DNA of 64,000 nt from Bradyrhizobium acaciae (GCF_020889785.1 NZ_JACMYK010000013.1:1-64000); one strand, 5' to 3'; counted from the first letter of the stretch, positions 1 to 9,821 are shown. Translations and numbers: made by a program. Notes: generated by a model not told the origin, from the letters alone.

Positions 1-1050
1 GACCAGAAGAAGATGGACCGGTTCATCCTGTTCGCGCTGCTGGCCGCGGCGGAAGCGGTGGCGCAGGCCGGCTGGATGCCGGCCGAGGCGCGGGCGCAAG
101 AGCGCACCGCGACCGTGATCGCAACCGGGATCGGCGGGTTTCCCGCGATCGCGGACGCCGTGCGCACGGTGGAGAAAAGCGGGACACGCCGGCTGTCGCC
201 ATTCACCGTGCCCGCCTTCCTGGCCAATCTCGCGGCCGGGCACATCAGCATCCGCTACGGCTTCAAGGGTGCGATCGGCGCGCCGGTGACCGCTTGTGCT
301 GCGAGCGTTCAGGCGATCGGCGATGCCGCGCGCCTGATCAGGTCCAACGAGGCCGACGTTGCGATCTGCGGCGGCGCGGAGGCCTGCATCGATCCGGTGA
401 GCCTCGGCGGCTTTGCGGCGGCGCGGGCGCTGTCGACGTCGTTCAACGACACGCCGGCGCGGGCCTCGCGGCCGTTCGACCGCGACCGGGACGGTTTCGT
501 GATGGGCGAAGGCGCAGGCGTGCTCGTCATCGAGGAGCTCGAACACGCGCTGCGGCGCGGCGCGCAGCCGATCGCCGAGCTCACAGGCTACGGCACCACG
601 GCGGACGCCTATCACATCACCGCAGGTCCCGAAGACGGCGACGGTGCCCGCCGCGCGATGCAGGCGGCATTGGAGCAGGCCGGCTTGCGGCCCGGCGAGA
701 TCCAGCATCTCAACGCGCATTCGACATCGACGCCGGTCGGCGATCTCGGCGAGATCGAGGCGATCAAGCGCGTGTTCGGGAGCGAAAGCGGGATTGCCGT
801 CAGCGCGACCAAGTCGGCGACCGGACATCTGCTGGGTGCTGCCGGCGGCGTCGAGGCGATCTTCACGATCCTGGCGCTGCGCGACCAGGTCGCGCCGCCG
901 ACGCTCAACCTGGAGAATGCCGATTCCGCCGCTGAGGGGATCGACCTCGTCGCCAATGTCGCGCGGCCGATGGCCATCGAACACGCGATCTCGAACGGTT
1001 TCGGATTCGGCGGCGTCAACGCCAGCCTGGTGTTTCGACGGTGGGCTTGA
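1..1050 (+). CDS. Beta-ketoacyl-ACP synthase (KAS II/FabF-like), 5' end outside window
   Basis: The reading frame is open from base 1, and the residues before the first ATG (at 13) already match the family, so the start lies upstream of the window. The protein is a thiolase-fold condensing enzyme that joins malonyl-ACP to an acyl-ACP in fatty-acid or related acyl-chain synthesis in the cytoplasm. The catalytic Cys is in VTACAAS (about residue 95 after the ATG), the first His in LNAHSTSTPVGD, and the Lys and second His in SATKSATGHLLGAAGG; the C-terminal glycine-rich GFGFGGVNAS is typical. The Cys-His-His triad is therefore complete. About 50 to 70 N-terminal residues are probably missing. Whether it is housekeeping fabF or a specialised paralogue cannot be told from this fragment. 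Confidence 0.9.
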   Translation, partial: DQKKMDRFILFALLAAAEAVAQAGWMPAEARAQERTATVIATGIGGFPAIADAVRTVEKSGTRRLSPFTVPAFLANLAAGHISIRYGFKGAIGAPVTACAASVQAIGDAARLIRSNEADVAICGGAEACIDPVSLGGFAAARALSTSFNDTPARASRPFDRDRDGFVMGEGAGVLVIEELEHALRRGAQPIAELTGYGTTADAYHITAGPEDGDGARRAMQAALEQAGLRPGEIQHLNAHSTSTPVGDLGEIEAIKRVFGSESGIAVSATKSATGHLLGAAGGVEAIFTILALRDQVAPPTLNLENADSAAEGIDLVANVARPMAIEHAISNGFGFGGVNASLVFRRWA

Positions 1051-1065
1051 GGCGGGCTGGCGGTT

Positions 1066-1250
1066 CACCTCTCCCCGGCGGGGTCGAGACGAGCGAAGCT
1101 CGCTCTTAGGTCGATTTGCGAAGCAAATCGGGTGAGGGGCCGCAGGTCTCACGAGGGACCGTAACCCCTCACCCGGCGCGGAGCCTCTGCTCGGACGGCG
1201 CGAAGCGCCGATCCGGGTGCGCCGACCTCTCCCAAGGGAGAGGTGAACCT
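1066..1250. repeat. Intergenic mosaic repeat with short inverted repeats
   Basis: The gap between the synthase and the TetR gene is filled by palindromic blocks: CTCTCCCC..GGGG near 1069, GAGCGAAGCTCGCTC at 1090-1104, GATTTGCGAAGCAAATC at 1113-1129 and CTCTCCCAAGGGAGAG near 1228-1243. It also carries GGTGAGGGG and its complement CCCCTCACC. This composition is typical of dispersed intergenic repeats in Bradyrhizobium and Rhodopseudomonas. It may act as a bidirectional transcription terminator between the convergent genes. Confidence 0.6.
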
Positions 1251-1266
1251 CCGATGCCGCTCAACC

Positions 1267-1872
1267 TCACGGCTTCGCTACGCTGGCATCGATCAGGAGC
1301 TTGGCCGCCGCGAGCGCCGACTGCGCCGGGCCCTCTTCCGACTGCTGGCCGGTGCTGTAGATGCCTTCGATCAGCAGCAGCAGGGCATCGCCGAGCACGG
1401 CGGGCTGGCGCGCGCCCATGCCGGCGGCGAGATCGCGCAGGCGCTTGCGGAACACCTTCTTGTGCGCTTCGGCGACCTGCCGCGCGGGATTGTCACGCGC
1501 CGGATATTCGACGGTGGCGTTGCTGAGGCCGCAGCCGCGATAGCCCTTGCGCACCGCGCGCGTCGACAGCACACGGATATAGGCCAGCACATGCTCGCGC
1601 GGATCGCTGTAGGACTTTCCGCCGGGGTTCTCGAACTTCTCCCAGAAGTCGAGGTCGTAGTCGCGCATATAGGCAGCGGCGAGATCGTCCTTGGAGGCGA
1701 AGCTGCGATAGAGGCTCGGCTTGGTGACGCCGGCGCGCTCGACCACCTCGTCGACGCCGACGGCGCGGATGCCCTCGCGATAGAACAATTCGCTGGCGGA
1801 GGCGCGGATCCGGTCGGCGGCCCGGACCGGGCGTTCCGGGCGTTCCGCTTGTGGTTCGACGGCTTTCTTCAT
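1267..1872 (-). CDS. TetR/AcrR family transcriptional repressor
   Basis: A 201-aa one-component regulator. The N-terminal helix-turn-helix lies at about residues 20-65 (RIRASASELFYREGIRAVG..VVERAGVTKPSLYRSFASKDDL), and a variable ligand-binding domain follows. The start was placed at the ATG at 1872 because GGAGAACGTC precedes it; longer starts would cross the operator region. It is divergent from an MFS transporter, and the roughly 90-bp gap holds a long perfect inverted repeat. The usual reading is autorepression plus repression of the transporter until a ligand binds. The ligand is unknown. Confidence 0.88.
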   Translation of the reverse strand: MKKAVEPQAERPERPVRAADRIRASASELFYREGIRAVGVDEVVERAGVTKPSLYRSFASKDDLAAAYMRDYDLDFWEKFENPGGKSYSDPREHVLAYIRVLSTRAVRKGYRGCGLSNATVEYPARDNPARQVAEAHKKVFRKRLRDLAAGMGARQPAVLGDALLLLIEGIYSTGQQSEEGPAQSALAAAKLLIDASVAKP

Positions 1873-1903
1873 GACGTTCTCCGGATCCTCTCCGCAGGGG
1901 CCC

Positions 1904-1964
1904 TTGACAATGTTACTAACCGGTACGTATACACGCCGCATCGCAATACGTACCGGTTAGTAAC
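1904..1964. promoter_or_regulatory. Divergent promoter with 19-bp inverted-repeat operator
   Basis: A perfect 19-bp inverted repeat (arm GTTACTAACCGGTACGTAT at 1912-1930, its complement at 1946-1964) with a 15-nt spacer lies between the TetR and MFS genes. A TTGACA box at 1904-1909 with a 17-nt spacer to GTATAC (1927-1932) makes a plausible plus-strand promoter, whose -10 box overlaps the left arm. The right arm ends at the base before the MFS ATG. This placement suits TetR occupancy blocking both genes. Confidence 0.75.
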
Positions 1965-3260
1965 ATGACCCAGACCCCGCTTCAAGCCGCCCCCGTGTCG
2001 AGACGCCCGTTCGGGCAGAACTATGCGTTCGTCGTCGTCGCCGTGATCTTCCTTTCGCTGCTCGCCTCCGCCGGCCTGCGCGCGACGCCGGGCGTGCTGA
2101 TGCTGCCGCTGCAAGCGGCGTTCGGCTGGGACGTCGGCGTGATCTCCTCGTCGGCCGCGGTCGGCATCTTCCTGTACGGCCTCGCCGGCCCGTTCGCAGC
2201 AGCCGTGATGCAGCGCTTCGGTATCCGCCGCACGGTGCTGGGCGCGCTGCTGCTGATGTCGGCCTCGACCGGCGCGAGCTATTTCATGACCGCGCCGTGG
2301 CAATTGTTCCTGACCTGGGGCCTGCTGTCGGGCATCGGCTCGGGCGCGGTCGCCAACGTGCTCGGCGCCACCATCGTCAACCGCTGGTTCACCACCAATC
2401 GCGGCCTCGTCATGGGGCTTCTGACCGCGTCGACCGCGACCGGCACGCTGATCTTCATGCCGGGCCTCGCGGCGCTGGTGGCATGGGGCGGCTGGAAGCC
2501 GGTGGTGCTGACGGTCGCCGCATGCTGCGCGGCGCTGATCCCGCTGGTGTATTTCCTGGTGCCCGAGCGGCCCGCGTCGGTCGGCCTGCGCTCGTTCGGC
2601 AGCCGGCACGACGATCAACCTGCGCTGCCTGCTGCGGGCAATCCGTTCGTCGCCGCGCTCAGCAACCTCGTGCGCGCCGCCAGGACGCGGGCGTTCTGGT
2701 TCCTGTTCGCGACCTTCTTCATCTGCGGCTTCACCACCAACGGCCTCGTCGGCACCCATCTGATCGCGTTCTGCGGCGACCATGGCATCGTCGAGGTGCA
2801 GGCGGCAGGCCTGCTCGCCCTGATGGGATTCTTCGACCTGTTCGGCACCACGCTGTCGGGCTGGCTCACCGACCGCTTCGATCCGCGCAAGCTGTTGTTC
2901 CTGTATTACGGGCTGCGCGGCCTGTCGCTGATCTACCTGCCCTACTCGGATTTCTCGCTGGTGAGCCTGTCGGTGTTCGCGGTGTTCTATGGCCTCGACT
3001 GGATCGCGACCGTGCCGCCGACCGTGCGGATCGCCAACGAAGCCTTCGGCGACAAGAACGCACCCTTGGTGTTCGGCTGGGTCGTCGCCGGCCATCAGCT
3101 CGGCGCCGCCTGCGCCGCGTTCTTCGCCGGCTTCATGCGCTCCAGCCAGGGCGACTATCTGCAGGCCTTCATGATCGCCGGCCTGACCGGCATCATCGCT
3201 GCCGTGCTGTCGCTGATGATCACGAAGCGCCCGGCGCAACCGGTGCTCGCCGCGGCGTGA
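1965..3260 (+). CDS. Major facilitator superfamily (MFS) transporter
   Basis: A 431-aa integral membrane protein with about 12 hydrophobic segments, consistent with a proton- or solute-coupled secondary transporter of the cytoplasmic membrane. A cytoplasmic-loop motif resembling MFS motif A is seen after TM2 (AVMQRFGIRRTVLGALLL), with a degenerate counterpart in the second half (GWLTDRFDPRKLLFLYYGLRG). The ATG at 1965 directly abuts the operator arm, so the leader is short and no clear Shine-Dalgarno is visible. Control by the divergent TetR is likely. The substrate cannot be inferred; efflux of a toxic compound or uptake of an organic acid are both possible. Confidence 0.88.
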   Translation: MTQTPLQAAPVSRRPFGQNYAFVVVAVIFLSLLASAGLRATPGVLMLPLQAAFGWDVGVISSSAAVGIFLYGLAGPFAAAVMQRFGIRRTVLGALLLMSASTGASYFMTAPWQLFLTWGLLSGIGSGAVANVLGATIVNRWFTTNRGLVMGLLTASTATGTLIFMPGLAALVAWGGWKPVVLTVAACCAALIPLVYFLVPERPASVGLRSFGSRHDDQPALPAAGNPFVAALSNLVRAARTRAFWFLFATFFICGFTTNGLVGTHLIAFCGDHGIVEVQAAGLLALMGFFDLFGTTLSGWLTDRFDPRKLLFLYYGLRGLSLIYLPYSDFSLVSLSVFAVFYGLDWIATVPPTVRIANEAFGDKNAPLVFGWVVAGHQLGAACAAFFAGFMRSSQGDYLQAFMIAGLTGIIAAVLSLMITKRPAQPVLAAA

Positions 3261-3606
3261 GGCCGCGGGGACGGTGTGATGATGCTGGAAATCTGGTGGA
3301 AATGGCGCTCCCTGGGCGAGCGCGCAGGGCGACCGGAAGCCATTGCTTACGCGTTACGACATTCCAGCATCGATCGGCCGAAGTTGAGCATTCGTCGCAC
3401 AAGCGCAGTCGGTGCACAGCCTGATTTGAACGCGCCCAGTTCGAACACAAAACCAGCGATCGAAGGTTCAGTCGAGGAGGCGCGACCACTGACACATTCA
3501 GTTCTGTTGCGGTCTAACCTGTGCGCTCGGAGGCCGCAGCCGAGAACCAACAGGTCGGGATGACCCGGCGCTTACGCTGGTTCATGTCCCGCTCGCGATG
3601 AGACCG
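3261..3606. other. Intergenic region, no gene recognised
   Basis: The 346 bp between the convergent MFS and RND genes hold only short open frames without family resemblance or good ribosome-binding sites. I see no RNA gene and no strong terminator hairpin. Confidence 0.5.
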
Positions 3607-6600
3607 TCACTCGTGCGCCAGCTCCGGAACGGGCGTCGGCGTACGCTGCCCAGCAACCGGCTGCGGCCAAATGGCATCTTGCTCCCCTTCCCCGCTGCCC
3701 GTTGCCACTGATTCATCGCCGCGCTCAGGATGGATCCTGAACCACGCCACATACAGCGCCGGCAGGAACAGCAAGGTCAGCAGCGTGCCGACGATGATGC
3801 CGCCCATCATGGCATAGGCCATCGGGCCCCAGAAAATCTCCCGCGCGATCGGAATCAGCGCGAGACTTGCAGCGGCGGCCGTCAGCAGGATCGGGCGCAT
3901 GCGATGCTCGGTTGCTTCCACCACTGCATCCCAGGCCGGCCTGCCCTCCTTCTTCAGGTCCTCGATCTGCACGATCAGGATCACGAATTCCGGATCAGGA
4001 TGCCGATAAGGGCGAGTACGCCGAGGATGGCGACGAAGCCCAGCGGCGCCCCACTCGGCAGCAGCGCCGTGACGACACCGATCAACGCGAGCGGCGCGAC
4101 CGCGAACACCAGGAACAGACGCGAAAAGCTCTGCAGCTGCACCATCAGCACGGTGGCCATGACGAACAGCATCAGCGGCACGACCGCGACGATCGGCCCC
4201 TGGCTCTTGGCACTCTCCTCCACCGAGCCGCCGATCTTCACCGAGTATCCCGCGGGCAGCTGCTTGGTAAATTCCGCCACCTTCGGCGCGAGCTGGTCGA
4301 CGACCGTCTTCGGCTGAACGTTGCCGACGACGGCGGCTTTCAGCGTGATGGTCGGAATCCGCCCGCGGCGCCAGATCGTGGGCTGCTCCAGCTCGTAGCG
4401 CAGATTGGCAACCGCCCCTAGCGGAACCGATTGGCCGCCAAGACCCGTCAATTGCAGGTCGCGCAGCGTATCGATCGAAGCGCGCTCGGGCGCGGTCGCC
4501 CGTCCCGTGACATTGACCAGATAGATGCTGTCACGCACCTGCGTGACCGGCGAGCCCTGGAGCACCGAATTAAGGGTGGTGGCGATGTCTTCCGAGGTGA
4601 CGCCAAGCTGGCGTGCCTTGTCCTGGAGCACGTCGACCTTGACGACGCGCGCCGGCTCCATCCAGTCGAACACGACGTTCCCGAGATCAGGATTGCTGCG
4701 AATAATCCCGGCAAGTTTCTGCGACAGGTCGCGGACCTCAGCGATATCGGGGCCGCTCAGGCGATATTGCACCGGACGTCCCACGGGAGGGCCAACCTCG
4801 AGCAGCTTGACGTAGGTGTCGGTGCCCGGGAAGGTTTTCCGCAAGTAGTCCTCGAACTGCGACTTAAGGCGATCGCGCGCAGCAATTCCCCCCTTGGTCA
4901 CGATCACCTGCTGGCCAAACCATGTGTTGGCGGTCTGCAGATCGAATGACAGCACGAAGCGCGGTGCGCCGGTACCGACAAACGTCGACCAATGCTCGAC
5001 GGAAGCGTTGCCCTGCAATTGCTCGCGCTCGAAGCGCGTCATCTGCGTATTGGTGTCGGTGATCGAGGCATTCTGCGGCAGATTCCAGTCGATCACGAGC
5101 TCGGCGCGGTCCGACGAGGGAAAGAACTGCTGCTGCACGAACTGCAAACCGAACACGGCGAGCAGGAAGGCGCCGGCCGTCACCGCGACGGTGCTCCAGC
5201 GGTGATGCATGCAGAACAGCAGCAGGCGCGCGAACATCTGCGCCAGCCGGCCCTTCTGCCCGTGATGCCCCTTCATCCTGGCCGGCAGGATGGTGACGCC
5301 GAGCAGCGGCGTGAACAAGACGGCCACGATCCAGGAGACGATCAATGAGACCGCAATCACCACGAACAGGGTGAAAGTAAACTCGCCGGCATTGCTGCTG
5401 TTGAGCCCGATCGGGATGAAGCCGGCCACGGTGACAAGCGTTCCCGTCAGCATCGGGAACGCGGTCGACGTGTAGACGTGCGTTGCCGCCTTTTCGAGGG
5501 GATCGCCGATCTCGAGCCGCGCCACCATCATTTCGACCGCGATCATGGCATCGTCGACCAGGAGGCCAAGCGCGATGATCAGGGCCCCAAGCGAAATACG
5601 TTGCAGCGAGATGCCGCAATAGGCCATCACGACGAAGGTGATCGCGAGCACGAGCGGAATGGCGATGGCGACCACGAGACCGGCCCGCAGGCCAAGGCTC
5701 AGGAAGCTGATGCCGAGCACGATGATGACGGCCTCGAACAACGCTTCGGTGAAGCCCGAGACCGCATGTTCGACCACGACGGGCTGGTCGGCGACGCGGT
5801 GCACGCCAACGCCGATCGGCAGGTCGGCGATGATCCTGGTCATCTCCTCCTTCAGCGCCTCGCCGAACTGGAGCAGGTTGGCACCGGATTTCATACCAAT
5901 CGCGAGTGCGATAGCCGGCTGACCTTTGTATCTGAACAGGGTTGATGGCGGATCGGCGTAGCCGCGCGTGATGGTCGCAACATCGGTCAGCGGGAAGAAG
6001 CGATCGTTGATGCGGAGATTGACTGCCTTGAGGCTCGCCTCTGAGGCGAACTGGCCGTTCACGCGCACGCTGATCCGCTCCGGCCCCTCCTGGAACACGC
6101 CGGAGGGCGCCACCGCGTTCTGCCCTTGCAGCGAATTCATGATGGCGTGGACATCGAGGCCGAGGGCCGCGATCTTGCGGGTGGAGAATTCGAGATAGAT
6201 CACCTCGTCCTGCGCGCCGAGAATGTCGACCTTGCCGACATCAGGCACGGTCAGCACCTTGGCGCGGATGTCCTCGACCTGGTCGCGGAGCTGTCGCTGG
6301 CTCAAGCCGTCGCTGGTGAAGGCATAGACGTTGCCGAAGACGTCACCGAAGCGGTCATTGAAACCGGGTCCGATCACGCCTTGTGGGAAATCGCCCCTGA
6401 TGTCCGCGATCATGTTGCGGACGCGCACCCAGGTCGGCTTGACGTCGGCCGCCTTGGTCGAATCGCGCAAGTAGACGAAGACGGTGGTCTGGCCTGCGAC
6501 CGTCACGCTCTTGGTGTAGTCGAGCGATTCCAGTTCCTCCAGCTTCTTCTCGATCCGGTCGGTAACCTGGCGCGTCATTTCCTCGGGCGAGGCGCCCGGC

Positions 6601-6761
6601 CACTGCGCCTGGATCACCATTGTCTTGATGGTGAAGTCGGGATCTTCCTGCCGCCCGAGTTGGAGATAGGCAAACAGGCCTGCCGCCATGAAGGCGATCA
6701 TGAAATACCAGACGAGCGAGCGATGGCCGAGCGCCCAGTCCGAGAGGTTGAACGACTTCAT
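3607..6761 (-). pseudogene. RND efflux pump inner-membrane subunit, frameshifted near the 3' end
   Basis: This encodes an AcrB/TriC/VexF-like proton-driven drug pump of about 1,050 aa split into two frames: 926 aa (6761-3981) and the last 125 aa (3984-3607). The first frame ends ..ALIGILIRNS then TGA; the second resumes exactly with VILIVQIEDLKKEG, so one base is missing at about 3984. Visible features are the N-terminal TM1, the porter domains, TM4 with the proton-relay DD in ALGLLVDDAMIAVEMM, and the C-terminal TMs including EIFWGPMAYAMMGGIIVGT. It is the last gene of an operon and its start overlaps the upstream adaptor by 4 bp. Either a genuine inactivating deletion or a sequencing error is possible; truncation would remove the last helices. 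No programmed slippery site is apparent. Confidence 0.85.
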
Positions 6762-7834
6762 GGCTCTTGATCCTGTTCGATACGGACATGTTGTCCGGGC
6801 TTGAGGCTGTGAATTCCGGCGGTGACGACCCGGGTGCCTTCGGCAAGCCCGCCGGTGACGCGGATGCCCGCCTGTTCGGCGACAGCATTGATCTTCTGCA
6901 GCGAGACGGTGCCGGCGGACCGATCGACCACCCAGACGAAATCGGCGCCGTCGCTGGCGAGCACCGCTGATGCGGGCAGGCGCAAGACCCTGCTCTGGTC
7001 CTTCCCGAGCCTTGCCGTGACGGTCGCGCCAAGACGGAAGCTTTCGGGCGGGTTGTCGAGCGCAATACGGACACGTCGCAGCCGCGTCACCGCATCGGCC
7101 TGCGGCGCGATTTCGCGGATGCTGCCTTCGACCTGAACCGCGGGAAGGAGCTGCAGGCTGACGGTGAACGGGAGACCGACTTCGAGCGGCACAGGTAGGT
7201 CGTCCCCGATATCGACGACCGCCTCGCGAATGTCCGGCCGCGCGACCGTCACTACGGTTTGACCGGGCGAGACCACCTGGCCGACTTCCGCGCCGACGGC
7301 GGTAACGACGCCGCCGAAGTCCGCCTTGATCTGAGCATAGCCGAGTTGCTCGATGGCTTTGGTCAGGTTCGCCTGCTCCTGCGCGACGCTTGCTTCGGCG
7401 CCGGCGCGGGCCTGCTCGGCATTATCCAGCGTCTGCCTGGTGGTCGCATCGCTGGTGATCAGCGTGCGCTGCCGCTCCTCCGTGGCCCTGGTCGTCGCAA
7501 GCTGCGCCTCGGCCTTCGCAAGCTGGGCTTTGGCCGCACGAACGGCGAGATCGAGTGCGGTGGGATCGATCGTCCCGATGATTTGTCCTTCGCTGACGAT
7601 GTCGCCAACGTAGACCGGGCGCGAAGTCAGCCGTCCGAGCACGCGAAAACCAAGGTTGGTCTTGTAGCGCGGCTCGACCACGCCGACGGCAACCGTGCCG
7701 TCACCGCTGTTCTGCTTGGCCACCATTGAGAGCACGGGGCGCACGGGCTCCGGCGCATTCGTCTCCTGCTGACAGCCGGTGAGCAACGAGGCCGCCGCGA
7801 GCGTGCCAGCGATCATCATGACCTGTCGCTTCAT
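6758..7834 (-). CDS. RND efflux periplasmic adaptor (membrane fusion protein) 2
   Basis: A 358-aa HlyD/AcrA-family lipoprotein-like adaptor. The N-terminus has a hydrophobic signal with a lipobox-like LLTGCQQ (Cys at about residue 21). A barrel-sandwich hybrid (lipoyl) half follows at about 65-95, then an alpha-helical hairpin (AKAQLAKAEAQLATTRATEERQ..), the second lipoyl half (FGGVVTAVGAEVGQVVSPGQTVVTVA) and beta-barrel/membrane-proximal domains. It connects the RND pump to an outer-membrane channel across the periplasm. It overlaps the preceding adaptor by 4 bp (ATGA) and the pump gene by 4 bp, so translation is probably coupled. Confidence 0.9.
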   Translation of the reverse strand: MKRQVMMIAGTLAAASLLTGCQQETNAPEPVRPVLSMVAKQNSGDGTVAVGVVEPRYKTNLGFRVLGRLTSRPVYVGDIVSEGQIIGTIDPTALDLAVRAAKAQLAKAEAQLATTRATEERQRTLITSDATTRQTLDNAEQARAGAEASVAQEQANLTKAIEQLGYAQIKADFGGVVTAVGAEVGQVVSPGQTVVTVARPDIREAVVDIGDDLPVPLEVGLPFTVSLQLLPAVQVEGSIREIAPQADAVTRLRRVRIALDNPPESFRLGATVTARLGKDQSRVLRLPASAVLASDGADFVWVVDRSAGTVSLQKINAVAEQAGIRVTGGLAEGTRVVTAGIHSLKPGQHVRIEQDQEP

Positions 7835-8955
7835 GACTGACCTCCCTCCTCAGTGACCGACTGGCCGACGCTCAGAAGCTTGCCGCCGTCGACGACGACG
7901 CGCTCGCCGGGCTCGAGGCCTGCCTTGATCAGCACCTGACCGGCTTCATAAGCGCCGACCGTGACGGGCTTCAGCGACGCTGTCTGCGTTTTCGGGTCGA
8001 CGGTCCAGACGGCCGGCTTCCTGCCCACGGCCATCAGCGCGCTCCAGGGCAAGGTGATGTCCTTCTGAGCTTTCGTCGTGACAGTTCCCGCGACGGCGCT
8101 GCCCAGCGTCATCGCGGCCGGTGGATTCTCGATGGACACTTTGACGCGGATCGTGGAGCTCTTCGCGTCGATCGCCGGTGAAATCTCTCTCACCTCACCC
8201 ATCGCGGTCACGCCGGGATCGGAGACCAGCGCCAGCGCGACGCGGCGGCTGTCGGTCTCGCCAAGAAATACGGATTCATAGACCTCAAAGACGGCATCCC
8301 GCTCCCCATCTTGGGCAAGCGAGAACACAGGTTGGGCAGCCGGAACGACCTGGCCGACCTCGAGGTTTCGAGCGGTAATGACACCGTCGGCTTCAGCGCG
8401 CAGGACGGTATAGCCGAGCGCATCCCCGGAGGTGCCCAGCTGAGCCTTGGCGGCTTCCAGCACGCCCTCTGCGGTGCGTAAACCTTCCTGGGCCTGATCG
8501 TACACGGTCCGGGTGGTGAAGCCGCTCGCGATCAGCGCTTTCTGCCGCTCGAACGTAGCCTTCGCCACCCGCAGCTGAGCTTCGGCCGAGGCCACTGCCG
8601 CGGTCGCGGCATCGACGTCGGCTTGTTGCTCCGCCGGATCGAGCCGGGCGAGAACGTCGCCTTTGTTGACGTGAGCACCGACGTCCACGGTGCGGGCAAC
8701 CACGCGTCCACTGACGCGGAAAGATAGATCGGCACGGAAGCGCGCCTGGATCTCCCCGGTCAGCGTGAGGGAGGCTTGCCGGTCACGCGGCTGAACGATC
8801 GTGGTCCTAACCAGTGTAGCGCGCGTGGCCGTCTGCGCCGCGCGGTCGTTGCAGCCGCTCAGCGCGACGCCGGCAAGCACGGCCGCCGCGACGAGGACCG
8901 TCGCCGCTGGGAGCGTCCGAAGCGGATCGGTCGGATTGGAAGGTTGGGTTGTCAT
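7831..8955 (-). CDS. RND efflux periplasmic adaptor (membrane fusion protein) 1
   Basis: A 374-aa HlyD/AcrA-family protein with an N-terminal membrane/lipoprotein signal (AAVLAGVALSGCND, lipobox Cys about residue 35). It has lipoyl halves (ARTVDVGAHVNKGDVLARLDP and ADGVITARNLEVGQVVPAAQPVFSLA) flanking a coiled hairpin, then a beta-barrel. Two adaptors encoded before one pump recalls TriA-TriB-TriC of Pseudomonas aeruginosa, where both adaptors are needed; that the two work together here is inference. No outer-membrane factor is encoded nearby, so a TolC-like channel must come from elsewhere. The start overlaps the stop of the upstream kinase-like gene (ATGA). Confidence 0.9.
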   Translation of the reverse strand: MTTQPSNPTDPLRTLPAATVLVAAAVLAGVALSGCNDRAAQTATRATLVRTTIVQPRDRQASLTLTGEIQARFRADLSFRVSGRVVARTVDVGAHVNKGDVLARLDPAEQQADVDAATAAVASAEAQLRVAKATFERQKALIASGFTTRTVYDQAQEGLRTAEGVLEAAKAQLGTSGDALGYTVLRAEADGVITARNLEVGQVVPAAQPVFSLAQDGERDAVFEVYESVFLGETDSRRVALALVSDPGVTAMGEVREISPAIDAKSSTIRVKVSIENPPAAMTLGSAVAGTVTTKAQKDITLPWSALMAVGRKPAVWTVDPKTQTASLKPVTVGAYEAGQVLIKAGLEPGERVVVDGGKLLSVGQSVTEEGGQS

Positions 8956-9821
8956 GAGGCGTCCGTAGGATGGAAAGGCGACAGCAGCCCGCCAAGGACA
9001 TCGGCGAACTGATTGGGGACGACCAGGTCGCGGTCGTGCTGGCGCAGCAATCCCGCAAAGGGATCAATCGCAGCGGTAGGCCCGCGTTGATCGGCCGCTG
9101 CGCGGGCGTTGAACACCACTTCGTCTGGAGCGGCAGCTCTCGTGCGGCGCGGAACCCTCATCTGGCGCGTCGCGATTGACCGGTTTGGACCCAGCTCGCG
9201 CTGGCTGAGCGGAAACGAGAGGACAATCGAGGTGAATTCGGCGCCAAAGCCTTGCTCGATCCGGCCGCCGAGAGCCCTGGCAAGATCTCTCGCTGTTCGC
9301 AATTCGCGGTCAGAGACGTCGCGCGCCGGGCGCGAGCCGTTGTCCAGGACGACGCAATTCACCAGCGTGCCGGCGCGCGTCAGCTTGACCTTGATCTGCC
9401 CGGCCCGCGCGTCGAAGCAGGCATGCCTAGCCGCGTGCATCACGAGTTCATGGACGATCAGTCCCAGGTGCCAGCAGCGCTCCGGCTGAAGCGCGAGGCA
9501 GTGCGTCGCGAAGGCCAGTTGAATGTTCATCCGGTCCAGCAGCGCCCGGCGCATGCCACGTCCCAGTTTGCGAATGTAGGTGGCGGCGTGAATCAGCGTA
9601 TCTCCCGCGGGCATCGCCAGAGCGCGATGCACGTCGGCATAACCGTGCAGCAGTTCCACGACATCGCTGAGTGCGCTTTTGGCTTCCTTCCCCTCAGCCC
9701 GAATAGCGGCGGCGGAGACAAGACCAATGGCGAAGGCAACCCCGTTGGTGACCCTGTGATGCAGTTCGCGCAACAGAACGCGCTCCGGCAAGCCGGACGG
9801 GTCTGGGCTCAAGACAGTCAC
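8952..9821 (-). CDS. HisKA_2-type sensor histidine kinase-like protein, degenerate ATPase
   Basis: A 289-aa soluble protein. The dimerisation/phospho-acceptor segment LLRELHHRVTNGVAFAIGLV (about residues 15-35) matches HisKA_2 kinases, with the His doublet present. A GHKL-like domain follows: the N-box reads GLIVHELVMHAARHA, with His where the catalytic Asn normally sits, and the G1 box is VVLDNGSRP. The ATP lid and G2 box are hard to see. The GTG at 9821 was chosen because GAGGAG lies 6 nt upstream. It is the first gene of the efflux operon (4-bp overlap with adaptor 1). It has no sensor domain or partner response regulator here. It may be a kinase with weak activity or a non-catalytic regulator. 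Confidence 0.75.
   Translation of the reverse strand: MTVLSPDPSGLPERVLLRELHHRVTNGVAFAIGLVSAAAIRAEGKEAKSALSDVVELLHGYADVHRALAMPAGDTLIHAATYIRKLGRGMRRALLDRMNIQLAFATHCLALQPERCWHLGLIVHELVMHAARHACFDARAGQIKVKLTRAGTLVNCVVLDNGSRPARDVSDRELRTARDLARALGGRIEQGFGAEFTSIVLSFPLSQRELGPNRSIATRQMRVPRRTRAAAPDEVVFNARAAADQRGPTAAIDPFAGLLRQHDRDLVVPNQFADVLGGLLSPFHPTDAS

Noticed and set aside
1869..3239. 456-aa minus-strand frame opposite the MFS gene
   Set aside because: Composition is His/Gln/Arg-rich with no domain and it mirrors the membrane protein on the other strand; a shadow.
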